Assembly: GCA_965223165.1 (NCBI GenBank)
Contig: CBDCVQ010000017.1
Span: 1-64,000, forward strand
Direction of reading: 5' to 3'
DNA: 64,000 nucleotides
Origin: JABDMH01 sp965223165
GTDB taxonomy: Bacteria; Bacteroidota; Bacteroidia; Chitinophagales; Saprospiraceae
Below the pieces are notes generated by a model. It was not told the origin of the DNA, did no database searches, and was given only the letters and a program-made list of their open reading frames with translations. Each line of letters begins with the position of its first letter. The first letter of the stretch is position 1. The position numbers and the translations under genes were made by a program. This document shows, piece after piece, positions 50,097 to 58,761 of this stretch.

Positions 50097-53000
50097 ATGA
50101 GCGAACTCTACCTTCGAAAAATTCTAGTTAAGTCGATCCGGCAGGCCGCATTGCTTGTATTGGCTTGGGGGTTGTGTCTGGGCGTTTCTGCTCAGATTAC
50201 CGGTACGATTGTCGACAGCGAGACCAATGATCCGCTCATTGGTGCGACGGTGTTGATCAAGGGTACGACCACAGGTACGACCACCGATCTCGACGGCAGG
50301 TTTAGTATCAATGCGCAACAAGGTGATGTATTGATGGTGGGATTCACCGGCTACTCTGAGCAGGAGATCACGGTGGGTGTCGAAACCGATCTGCTCATAA
50401 ACCTGGTGCAAGGTATTCAGATCGATGAAGTTGTGGTGACGGGATACTCCAGTCAGCGCAAGCGTGACATCACGGGTGCCGTATCTGTCGTCAAAGTGGA
50501 GGAACTGAACAAGATCGGTGCCGCGGCATCGTTTACCCAAAAGTTGGAGGGCCAGGCATCGGGGGTGACCATCTCTACCTCTGGAGAGCCGGGAGAAGGT
50601 ACGACGGTACGGATACGCGGCATCAGCTCCTTTCAAAACAATGATCCGCTGTATATCATCGATGGGGTGCCGGTGCAGGATGCCTACAACACGGGCTTTA
50701 ATCCAAACGATATTGAGAGTATACAGGTCCTAAAAGACGCGGCTTCCGCTTCTATATACGGGGCCAGAGCCAACAATGGGGTGATTATCATCACTACCAA
50801 AAAGGGTACCGAGGGCAAGACCCGGATCACGTATGACGCTTACGTAGGCGTAGCAACGCCAGCGCACAACCATGACTACATGATCAAGGATCCGATTGAC
50901 TACTCCAATTATGTCTGGGATCGTCATGAGAACGCTGGTCTCGACATCGATGCCGCCAACCCATATTCGGTCGGTCGAGGACAATTGCCCAATTACTTGT
51001 TTCCCTTTCCCGGCACGGTCAATGAGGCCGACTACTCTTTTCCAGACAACATCATTATCGCGGCAAACCGGGAGGGCACGGACTGGTGGGATGAGGTTTT
51101 TGACCCAGCTCCCGTCACCGAGCACAACTTGGGTGTCTCCGGTGGAGGAGAAAATGGATCCTATTATTTCTCGGCCAGTTATCTGAATCAGCAGGGAACC
51201 ATGATCCACAACTATTTCAAGAGATTCTCGCTGCGGGCCAATACGAGTTTCAATCTAGGCCCGGTGACGGTCGGAGAAAATATATCGCTGACGCGATCCA
51301 CATCGGTTGGGCAAGATGGCATATCGGGTGGAAATCAGGACGAGCAAGGCGTTATGACCATTCTGACGCTGGTCGACCCGATCATACCGGTCAATGATGT
51401 CAGTGGCGAAAATGCCGGCGGGGCCAAGGCAAGTGGATTGAGTGGCTCTAATCCGGTCTGGGCGAATATTCGCAATAAGGATAATGAAGGCACCTTTTAT
51501 CGAATATTGGGTAATGTGTACGTGGAGGTGGACATACTGGACGGTTTGAGCGCACGCTCGAGTTTTGGGGTAAACTACTTCAACAATTTTATGCCTCGTT
51601 TCAGTTTTCCCAGTTATGAGGCAAGACAACCTAATACAACCAATGGCTTTAGTGAGACGTGGCAGAATGGATATAGCTGGACTTGGACCAATACCGTCAC
51701 CTACAATCAGACATTTGCCGACAAACACGACTTTCAAATACTGGTCGGCTACGAATCCATCAAAAATGAAAATCGGAATATTACAGGTGGCATCAGTCAG
51801 TACGTGACCTTAGATCCTAACGCCTGGTATGTAAATGGTGGATTGGCTGATCCTGAGACCCGTAGCGTCAATAGCAACGGTGGATTCAGCTCGTTGGTCT
51901 CTGCTTTTAGCAAGTTGGACTACACGTACGCGGGTAAGTATCTATTTAGCGCGACCATTCGACGGGACGGCTCTTCCAACTTTGGTGATGAGAAGTACGG
52001 TTGGTTTCCGGCATTTAGTGTCGGGTGGCGGATTGGGGCCGAGGACTTCCTCCAGAATGCAACGTGGCTCGATGACCTCAAAGTACGATTCGGTTGGGGT
52101 ATCACGGGTAATCAGAATGTGCCGGGAGGTAATCCGTTTGACCGCTTTGGTGGTGGAGTGGCCTCGACCTTCTATGATATAGCGGGCACCAGCAATTCGC
52201 TTGCTGCAGGCTATGCCCTGATCAATCGGGGAAACAGCGCCACCAAATGGGAAGAGAACATTTCCAAGAACTTTGGATTGGATGCTTCAATGCTTAATGG
52301 CCGCTTAAATCTGGTGGTCGATGTTTACAGCCGCACGGTGGACGGCCTGCTATTTCCAGCGGGACTACCGGGCACCTCTGGCACGGCAGCTCCGGCTTTC
52401 ATAAACATTGCGTCGATGCGTAATGATGGCGTGGATGTCGGTGTGAACTGGAGAAACAGAGTGAATAGCGATTTTGGCTATGACGTGGGATTGACGTTTA
52501 CAACGTATGAAAATGAAGTACTTGATATCGATGGAAGTTCGGAAAATTTCTTTCCCGGTGGATTTGATTCACGCATTGGTATCGTCAACATCAACCAGAT
52601 TGGTCATCCGATTTCTTCCTTTTTCGGATTTATGCATGACGGATTTTTCAATTCGCAGGCTGAGGTGGATGCACATGCCACCCAGGATGGAGCTGCGCCG
52701 GGTCGGATACGGTTTAGAGATCTGGATGGCGACGGCGTAATTAACGACAATGACAAGGGACCCATCGGCAATCCGCATCCGGATTTCACCTTGGGACTTA
52801 ACCTTGGGCTGAACTACAAGCGGTTTGATTTTACATTGTTTTTGTTTAGCTCCATTGGAAATCATGTCTTCAATTATAACCGGTTATTTGACATATTTAG
52901 CTTCTTTAATTCCAACGTGCGCAAGGACGTCCTGACCGACTCCTGGACGCCATCAAATCAAGGGGCGGAATATCCGATTAATGATGCCAACGATATTTTT

Positions 53001-53288
53001 AGCATACAGCCCAGTACGTATTATATCGAGGATGCTTCGTATCTGCGAGCGAAGAATATTCAGTTGGGTTATACATTTCCCCAGTCTAGTTTAGGCAATG
53101 TGTTTTCCAGCCTACGGATCTACCTCCAGGCACAGAATCTATTTACGATCACGGACTACTCCGGCCTGGATCCCGCTCCGTCAAACTTTGGCCAAAGCGG
53201 GCTCAATGGGGACTTATGGAATGGATTTGACTTTGGCAATTACCCGGCTAGCAGGACGTTGATGTTTGGTGTTAATGCAGGATTTTGA
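50097..53288 (+). CDS. SusC/RagA family TonB-linked outer membrane protein
   Basis: A 1063-residue importer. Signal peptide, then a carboxypeptidase-like regulatory domain (ITGTIVDSETNDPLIGATVL) and the plug, with DEVVVTGYSSQRKRDITGAV and YIIDGVPVQ. The SusC signature is SIYGARANNGVIIITTKKG. A large barrel follows, ending GVNAGF. SusC proteins import oligosaccharides or peptides captured by the SusD lipoprotein, powered by TonB. The SusD gene follows after 63 bp and a LacI regulator lies upstream. No glycoside hydrolase is adjacent, so the ligand is open. Confidence 0.96.
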   Translation: MSELYLRKILVKSIRQAALLVLAWGLCLGVSAQITGTIVDSETNDPLIGATVLIKGTTTGTTTDLDGRFSINAQQGDVLMVGFTGYSEQEITVGVETDLLINLVQGIQIDEVVVTGYSSQRKRDITGAVSVVKVEELNKIGAAASFTQKLEGQASGVTISTSGEPGEGTTVRIRGISSFQNNDPLYIIDGVPVQDAYNTGFNPNDIESIQVLKDAASASIYGARANNGVIIITTKKGTEGKTRITYDAYVGVATPAHNHDYMIKDPIDYSNYVWDRHENAGLDIDAANPYSVGRGQLPNYLFPFPGTVNEADYSFPDNIIIAANREGTDWWDEVFDPAPVTEHNLGVSGGGENGSYYFSASYLNQQGTMIHNYFKRFSLRANTSFNLGPVTVGENISLTRSTSVGQDGISGGNQDEQGVMTILTLVDPIIPVNDVSGENAGGAKASGLSGSNPVWANIRNKDNEGTFYRILGNVYVEVDILDGLSARSSFGVNYFNNFMPRFSFPSYEARQPNTTNGFSETWQNGYSWTWTNTVTYNQTFADKHDFQILVGYESIKNENRNITGGISQYVTLDPNAWYVNGGLADPETRSVNSNGGFSSLVSAFSKLDYTYAGKYLFSATIRRDGSSNFGDEKYGWFPAFSVGWRIGAEDFLQNATWLDDLKVRFGWGITGNQNVPGGNPFDRFGGGVASTFYDIAGTSNSLAAGYALINRGNSATKWEENISKNFGLDASMLNGRLNLVVDVYSRTVDGLLFPAGLPGTSGTAAPAFINIASMRNDGVDVGVNWRNRVNSDFGYDVGLTFTTYENEVLDIDGSSENFFPGGFDSRIGIVNINQIGHPISSFFGFMHDGFFNSQAEVDAHATQDGAAPGRIRFRDLDGDGVINDNDKGPIGNPHPDFTLGLNLGLNYKRFDFTLFLFSSIGNHVFNYNRLFDIFSFFNSNVRKDVLTDSWTPSNQGAEYPINDANDIFSIQPSTYYIEDASYLRAKNIQLGYTFPQSSLGNVFSSLRIYLQAQNLFTITDYSGLDPAPSNFGQSGLNGDLWNGFDFGNYPASRTLMFGVNAGF

Positions 53289-53351
53289 TCAAAAAAATAT
53301 AGTCAGGATGGGCTTGTAGATAGAGAGCCTGCCCACTCAAAAAATAGGATA

Positions 53352-55037
53352 ATGAAAAAGTATTTATACGGTCTAATTTTGAGCTTGACGCTGGGAGCAC
53401 TTTTTTACGCATGCTCCGATTCATTTTTAGATGCGCCGGCACAGGCCTCGTTGGACGAGGGTACCCTAGCCAATCAAGATGGGGTAGAGGCCGCCTTGAT
53501 CTCGGCCTACTCTATGCTGGACGGATGGAACAATGACTGGGGTACCTTCAATCCGCCTTGGGCTACCGCGGGGAGCAACTGGATATGGGGTAGCGTCACC
53601 AGCGATGATGCTTACAAGGGCTCCGACCCCGGCGATCAGGTGGAGATCCAGCTGATTGAGTTATATCAGTGGAATCCGAGTAATGAGTATTTCAATATCA
53701 AGTTTCAGGCCCTCTACGAGGGGATCGCCAGAGGCAATGCGGCATTGAAGCTGATGGCCAATGCTGAGGCCATCAATGAGGCGGCGAGAATCGAAGGGGA
53801 AGTGCGATTCCTCCGGGCACATTTTCATATGGATGCCTGGAAGTTGTGGAAGAATGTACCCTACTATACCGAGGCGGATGAGGACTTTCGCAAGCCCAAC
53901 AATGAGGATGTGATTCCTAAGATCATGAGCGACTTTCAGTATGCTGTAGATAATCTGCCGGAGACACAAGCCGAGGTAGGTCGCGCCACCAAGGGTGCAG
54001 CTCAGTCTTACCTGGGTAAAGTGATGCTGTATACAGGGGACTTCTCGGGGGCTAAAGCCCAATTTGACGCGGTGGTCAACAGCGGCAGATATGGTCTAGA
54101 GGACTGCTTCCACACCATCTTTACCACCGAGGGAGAAAATGGGAAAGAAGCGATATTCTCTATCCAGGCTTCGGTAAATGATGGAACAGGCGGGGGCGAG
54201 AACGGGTTATTTGCCGATCGATTAAATAATCCGCACGGGGGTAGTCCCTTCGGATGCTGCGGCTTTCATCAGCCGTCACATAACTTTGTGAATGCGCACA
54301 AGGTAGACGAGAGTGGACTGCCTGTGATGCAAGGCTGGAATGACTCGGATGTGACGATCGATGACCTGGTGGATCCGCGCCTGGACTGGTCGGTAGGGCG
54401 AGATGATGTTCCCTTCTTGGATCATGGCATCCACGCACCGGCCTGGATCAGAAATCGTACCTGGGCCGGTCCTTTCAGTGTCAAGAAGTTTACCTATACA
54501 AAGGGACAAGAAAGTGCGGTCGGATGGTCCAACAAGCAGTTGACGCCGGTCAACTTTCCGGTGATCCGCTATGCCGATGTCCTGCTGATGTTGGCTGAGT
54601 GTGAGGTCGAAGTCGGTAGCTTGGAGCGGGCGCGCGAGCTGGTCAACATGCTTAGAACCCGCGCTGCCAACTGTGCCCAGGGTCCCGATGGTGGACCCGC
54701 GGCCATAGATGATCCAGGTATCACCTGGGCCACCTATCGGATCGGCACCTATGACGAGGCCTGGACGGATCAGGCTACGGCCCGAGAGCTCGTACGGCGC
54801 GAGCGTCGGATCGAGATGGGTATGGAGGGGCATCGATTCTTCGACCTGCGCCGCTGGGGTATTGCAGATGAAGTGCTCAATGGCACCTACTTACCCACAG
54901 AAATGACAAAGAGAAATTATTTGACAGCAACGGGCGGCTATGAGTCGCGTCATGCACTATATCCCCTTCCATCGGTCCAGATTGCACTTAGTGCAGTGGA
55001 TGGCGTAGAGCAGATTGTCCAAAACCCTGGGTATTGA
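53352..55037 (+). CDS. RagB/SusD family nutrient-uptake lipoprotein
   Basis: A 561-residue lipoprotein (lipobox LFYAC, then SDSFLDAPAQ, the usual SusD start). TPR-like helices carry EARIEGEVRFLRAHFHMDAW, and the family C-terminal part is visible: FPVIRYADVLLMLAECEVE, RRERRIEMGMEGHRFFDLRRWG and YPLPSVQIALS. SusD caps the SusC barrel and binds the ligand at the cell surface. A strong terminator lies 86 bp downstream, so SusC and SusD form the basic transcription unit. Confidence 0.96.
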   Translation: MKKYLYGLILSLTLGALFYACSDSFLDAPAQASLDEGTLANQDGVEAALISAYSMLDGWNNDWGTFNPPWATAGSNWIWGSVTSDDAYKGSDPGDQVEIQLIELYQWNPSNEYFNIKFQALYEGIARGNAALKLMANAEAINEAARIEGEVRFLRAHFHMDAWKLWKNVPYYTEADEDFRKPNNEDVIPKIMSDFQYAVDNLPETQAEVGRATKGAAQSYLGKVMLYTGDFSGAKAQFDAVVNSGRYGLEDCFHTIFTTEGENGKEAIFSIQASVNDGTGGGENGLFADRLNNPHGGSPFGCCGFHQPSHNFVNAHKVDESGLPVMQGWNDSDVTIDDLVDPRLDWSVGRDDVPFLDHGIHAPAWIRNRTWAGPFSVKKFTYTKGQESAVGWSNKQLTPVNFPVIRYADVLLMLAECEVEVGSLERARELVNMLRTRAANCAQGPDGGPAAIDDPGITWATYRIGTYDEAWTDQATARELVRRERRIEMGMEGHRFFDLRRWGIADEVLNGTYLPTEMTKRNYLTATGGYESRHALYPLPSVQIALSAVDGVEQIVQNPGY

Positions 55038-55122
55038 CTAGTAGGTAGTTTTTCATATAGATTAGATCTGATCGCGCAGATGGATCTGACATGTAGTTGC
55101 AAGGCTCACATGTAATGTTGAT

Positions 55123-55159
55123 AAAAAGCAGTTTCTTTTTGAGCTGCTTTTTATTTTTT
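55123..55159 (+). terminator. Intrinsic terminator after susD
   Basis: AAAAAGCAG pairs with CTGCTTTTT (55123-55131 with 55144-55152) and is followed by ATTTTTT. The stem is A/T-flanked and could work on both strands. The VCBS gene starts only 15 bp further on, so this may act as a partial terminator or attenuator. Confidence 0.75.
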
Positions 55160-55173
55160 ACGAATTTCCAGGT

Positions 55174-58100
55174 ATGAATAGCGGTAAGATTTTCCTCGGA
55201 GCAATGATCGGATTCTCGCTGGCAGGGTGGGCCGGCTGCTTGTCCCATGGCACGTCAGATGGTGCCGGCACGTCTGCCGGTGCACATCTTTTTCACCGAT
55301 TGGACACGGCAGACACTGGCCTGAACTTTGTCAATGTCGTCCAGGATGGCGAGCAATTTAACGTACTCACGTACCGCAATTTTTACAATGGTGGGGGAGT
55401 GGCCATCGGTGATATCAACAACGATGGGCTCAGCGACATCTTTTTGACGGCAAATATGGATGACAATCGCCTGTATCTCAACCGGGGAAACTGGCAATTT
55501 GAGGACATCACGGCGCAGGCACGGGTGGCAGGTATCCGGGCATGGAGTACGGGCGTGACCATGGCCGACGTCAACGCAGATGGTTGGCTGGATATCTACG
55601 TCTGCAATTCGGGAGATGTCGAAGGTGACGACAAGGAGAATGAGCTATTCCTCAACAATGGTGATCTCACCTTTACGGAGCAGGCGGCATCTTACCAGTT
55701 AGCTGATCAAGGATTTTCCACGCACGCTTCTTTTTTCGATTATGATCAGGATGGAGATCTGGACTGCTATGTGCTCAACAACTCCTTTAAGGATCCGGAG
55801 CGCATGGATATTTATAAGCAAACCCGAGATGAGTTGGATCCGTATGGCGGAGACAAGCTCTATCGCAACGATGACAATATTTTCACGGATGTCACCACCG
55901 AGGCTGGCATCTACAACAGTCCCATCGGTTTTGGGCTGGGCTGCTCCGTGAGCGATCTAAATGGCGATCTCCTTCCGGACATATACATCAGCAACGACTT
56001 TTGGGAGCGTGATTATCTCTATCTCAACCAGGGGGACGGTACTTTTCGCGAGGAGTTGACGGATAGAATCGATTTGTGCTCGGTGTCCAGTATGGGGGCG
56101 GATATTGCAGATCTGAATGACGACGGTTCGCCCGATATTTTTTCTACCGATATGCTCGCCGCAGACAATTATCGTCTCAAGGCCATGACCATGTTTGATC
56201 CATATCATCTGGAAGACTTAAAATATCGATCAAGTTTCCACTACCAGATTTTGCAAAATTGCCTGCAGCTAAATGATGGGAATGCCCGTTTTCAGGAGAT
56301 TGCCCATCTGGCAGGGGTGGCTGCTACCGACTGGAGTTGGGGGGCGTTGATATTTGATTTTGAGAATGATGGCTTCAAGGACATTTTTGTGTCGAATGCC
56401 ATCTACCATGAAATCATGTATCTCGATTTCACCAATTTTATTAATGACAAAGAAGAGGTCAGAAAAATAGTGGAAGAAAAGGGGAAATTTGATTGGCGGG
56501 ATTTTGTGGAGTACATGCCTTCAAATCCGCTGTCAAATTTTGCGTTTTCCCGCGACCCCAGTTCCGGCCAAATTCCCCTGTACGAAGATCGGGCTCAAGA
56601 ACTCGGCCTGGGCGAGCTAAGTTTTTCCAATGGGGCAGCTTATGGCGACCTGGACAACGATGGAGATCTGGACCTGGTGGTCAACAATGTAAATATGCCA
56701 GCCTTCCTGTATCGCAATGACGCCACCCACAATTATCTCAAAATTGAGTTGGCCGGCAGCGGTAAGAACGTCAACGGGATCGGTGCCCAGGTGCAAATCG
56801 AAGCCGGCGGCAAGAAACAATATTTACAATACTACCCCTCACGTGGATTTGAGAGCGCTGTCGAACCCGGTCTCCTATTTGGCTTAGGTGATGCAACCGT
56901 CGTTGACCGATTGGAGGTCATCTGGCCCGACGGATCGCGCCAAGAGCAGGAAGCGTTGGCCGCCAATCAGGTGCTGCAGCTGGACCAGAACGAAGCCACG
57001 CCGCCCGAAGATGTGGTTGTCACTGAAGCCGCCCCAATATTTGTTGATCGGAGCGAAGAACTACTCGTGGGTGATCGCTTGCATCGAGAAAATTCGTTTA
57101 ATGATTTTAATCAAGAGACTCTGCTGCCTCGTATGTTCTCCACCGAGGGTCCTTGCATTGTCACTGGCGATGTCAACGGCGATGGGCAGGAAGATTTTTT
57201 ACTGGGAGGTAGTCGGGGAGACCCGGACAAGTTATTTGTGAAGCAGAATGGGAAGTGGGTAGCCAGCGCCGGCTGGCAGCAGATGGCGAATGCTGACGCC
57301 TCTTTTGAGACCACTTGTGGTGCCATCTTTGACGCCGACGGAGATGGGGATGCCGATATACTATTGGGAGCCGGGGGCAACGAGCTTCACCTTGGGGTCG
57401 AGGCGTTTATCTTGCGATACTACGAGAATGATGGGACGGGCAACTTTACTCGATCCGTCGAAAAGACACCGCCGGCGGCCGGGAATCTGGCCGTAGTGCT
57501 GGCAGAGGATTTTGATGCGGATGGAGATCAGGATCTGTTTCTAGGCGCTCGGATTATTCCGGGCAACTATGGGCTGCCACCGCGTAGCTTTCTGTTGCGC
57601 AATGATGGCAACAATGCCTGGACGGATGTCACTACCAGGGAGATCGGCACCTTGGGCATGGTGTCTGATGCGGTCTGGAGCGACGTGGATCAAGACAATG
57701 ATCGGGATCTATTGGTGGTGGGCGACTGGCTGCCGGTGATGATCTTTGAAAACCAGGATGGCAACCTCGTCTTTGCACGTAAGCAGACGAGCGCTCCCTT
57801 GGCCGGCTGGTGGTGTGATATAGAGGCGGCGGATCTGGACCAGGATGGCGATGACGACTACATACTTGGCAACTGGGGCCTCAACTCCAAGTTCAAGGCC
57901 TCACCCACCTTGCCGATGACCATGTACGTCAAAGACTTTGATGATAATGGCAAGAGTGAGTTTGTCATCAATTGGAGTCCCCCTGCCGAGGACAAGCTTT
58001 ATCCTTTTGCGACCAAGATGGATATGACCGATCAGCTACCACACCTCAAGAAGGAAAACCTCCTTTTTGAAGACTATGCGCATCAGACCTACGAATCCCT

Positions 58101-58524
58101 GCTGACGGAGGCTGAACGCGAGGGCGCTTTGGCCTACCAGGTGACGCACCTGGAGTCAGCCATTCTCTGGAATGAGGACAGGGGCTTTCGTTTTGATGCG
58201 TTGCCGCTAGAAGCGCAGGTGGCCCCCGTCTTCAAAGCGCTGGCCCACGACATGACCGGTGACGGGCACCAGGACATCTGGTTGGGTGGCAACTTCTACG
58301 AACTAAAACCTCAGGTAGGTCGTCATGATGCTAATCGTGGACTCTTGTTGCGAGGTGACGGTCAGGGGCAATTTGAGCCTGTGCCACAGGCCGAGACCGG
58401 TCTGCATATCGACGGTCAGGTTCGAGACGCCGTCATAGTCGACCTGGAGGGCCCCGGATTGCTGGTGGTGCGCAATAACCAGGAGGCCCTATTGTACGCG
58501 ATCCAAACCCCAGATGCGCTCTGA
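55174..58524 (+). CDS. FG-GAP/VCBS repeat lipoprotein with ASPIC/UnbV domain
   Basis: An 1116-residue lipoprotein (lipobox LAGWAGC). About thirteen calcium-binding D-x-D-G-D-type blades are visible, for example DINNDGLSDIFL, DYDQDGDLDCYV, DLDNDGDLDLVV, DADGDGDADILL and DMTGDGHQDIWL, which build beta-propellers. Between two propeller sets lies an ASPIC/UnbV module (KIELAGSGKNVNGIGAQVQI and LEVIWPDGSRQEQE). Proteins with this order are common next to SusCD pairs in marine Bacteroidota and probably bind glycans at the surface; enzymatic activity is not shown. Same direction as susCD but separated from them by a terminator. Confidence 0.92.
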   Translation: MNSGKIFLGAMIGFSLAGWAGCLSHGTSDGAGTSAGAHLFHRLDTADTGLNFVNVVQDGEQFNVLTYRNFYNGGGVAIGDINNDGLSDIFLTANMDDNRLYLNRGNWQFEDITAQARVAGIRAWSTGVTMADVNADGWLDIYVCNSGDVEGDDKENELFLNNGDLTFTEQAASYQLADQGFSTHASFFDYDQDGDLDCYVLNNSFKDPERMDIYKQTRDELDPYGGDKLYRNDDNIFTDVTTEAGIYNSPIGFGLGCSVSDLNGDLLPDIYISNDFWERDYLYLNQGDGTFREELTDRIDLCSVSSMGADIADLNDDGSPDIFSTDMLAADNYRLKAMTMFDPYHLEDLKYRSSFHYQILQNCLQLNDGNARFQEIAHLAGVAATDWSWGALIFDFENDGFKDIFVSNAIYHEIMYLDFTNFINDKEEVRKIVEEKGKFDWRDFVEYMPSNPLSNFAFSRDPSSGQIPLYEDRAQELGLGELSFSNGAAYGDLDNDGDLDLVVNNVNMPAFLYRNDATHNYLKIELAGSGKNVNGIGAQVQIEAGGKKQYLQYYPSRGFESAVEPGLLFGLGDATVVDRLEVIWPDGSRQEQEALAANQVLQLDQNEATPPEDVVVTEAAPIFVDRSEELLVGDRLHRENSFNDFNQETLLPRMFSTEGPCIVTGDVNGDGQEDFLLGGSRGDPDKLFVKQNGKWVASAGWQQMANADASFETTCGAIFDADGDGDADILLGAGGNELHLGVEAFILRYYENDGTGNFTRSVEKTPPAAGNLAVVLAEDFDADGDQDLFLGARIIPGNYGLPPRSFLLRNDGNNAWTDVTTREIGTLGMVSDAVWSDVDQDNDRDLLVVGDWLPVMIFENQDGNLVFARKQTSAPLAGWWCDIEAADLDQDGDDDYILGNWGLNSKFKASPTLPMTMYVKDFDDNGKSEFVINWSPPAEDKLYPFATKMDMTDQLPHLKKENLLFEDYAHQTYESLLTEAEREGALAYQVTHLESAILWNEDRGFRFDALPLEAQVAPVFKALAHDMTGDGHQDIWLGGNFYELKPQVGRHDANRGLLLRGDGQGQFEPVPQAETGLHIDGQVRDAVIVDLEGPGLLVVRNNQEALLYAIQTPDAL

Positions 58525-58708
58525 CGCTTGTTGGCTGGGGGCATGCCTCTTGGCGAGCGATTTAGCTGGGAGTGCAGATGCCGAGATATCCGTGGTCATA
58601 CAACAAGTGAGATTCTTACCAACCGCTCAATAAAACCTACCAAGGGCTAGGTCAGGAGGGGATTTTGACGCAAACATGGGCATCTTGCCCCGTGATGATG
58701 CATCTTTC

Positions 58709-58726
58709 TACACTAAGTGTATACAC
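58709..58726. promoter_or_regulatory. Overlapping palindromes upstream of the histidine kinase gene
   Basis: TACACT-A-AGTGTA (58709-58721) overlaps the perfect palindrome GTGTATACAC (58717-58726). They lie 36 bp before the preferred start at 58762. They could be an operator; no binding protein is known. Confidence 0.3.
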
Positions 58727-58761
58727 CTGCACTCAACCAGCAACCGCCTAAACTACCCGGC

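Noticed and set aside
53289..53351. Terminator between susC and susD
   Set aside because: GGGCT...AGCC can pair imperfectly but the stem is short, interrupted and not followed by a T-run.
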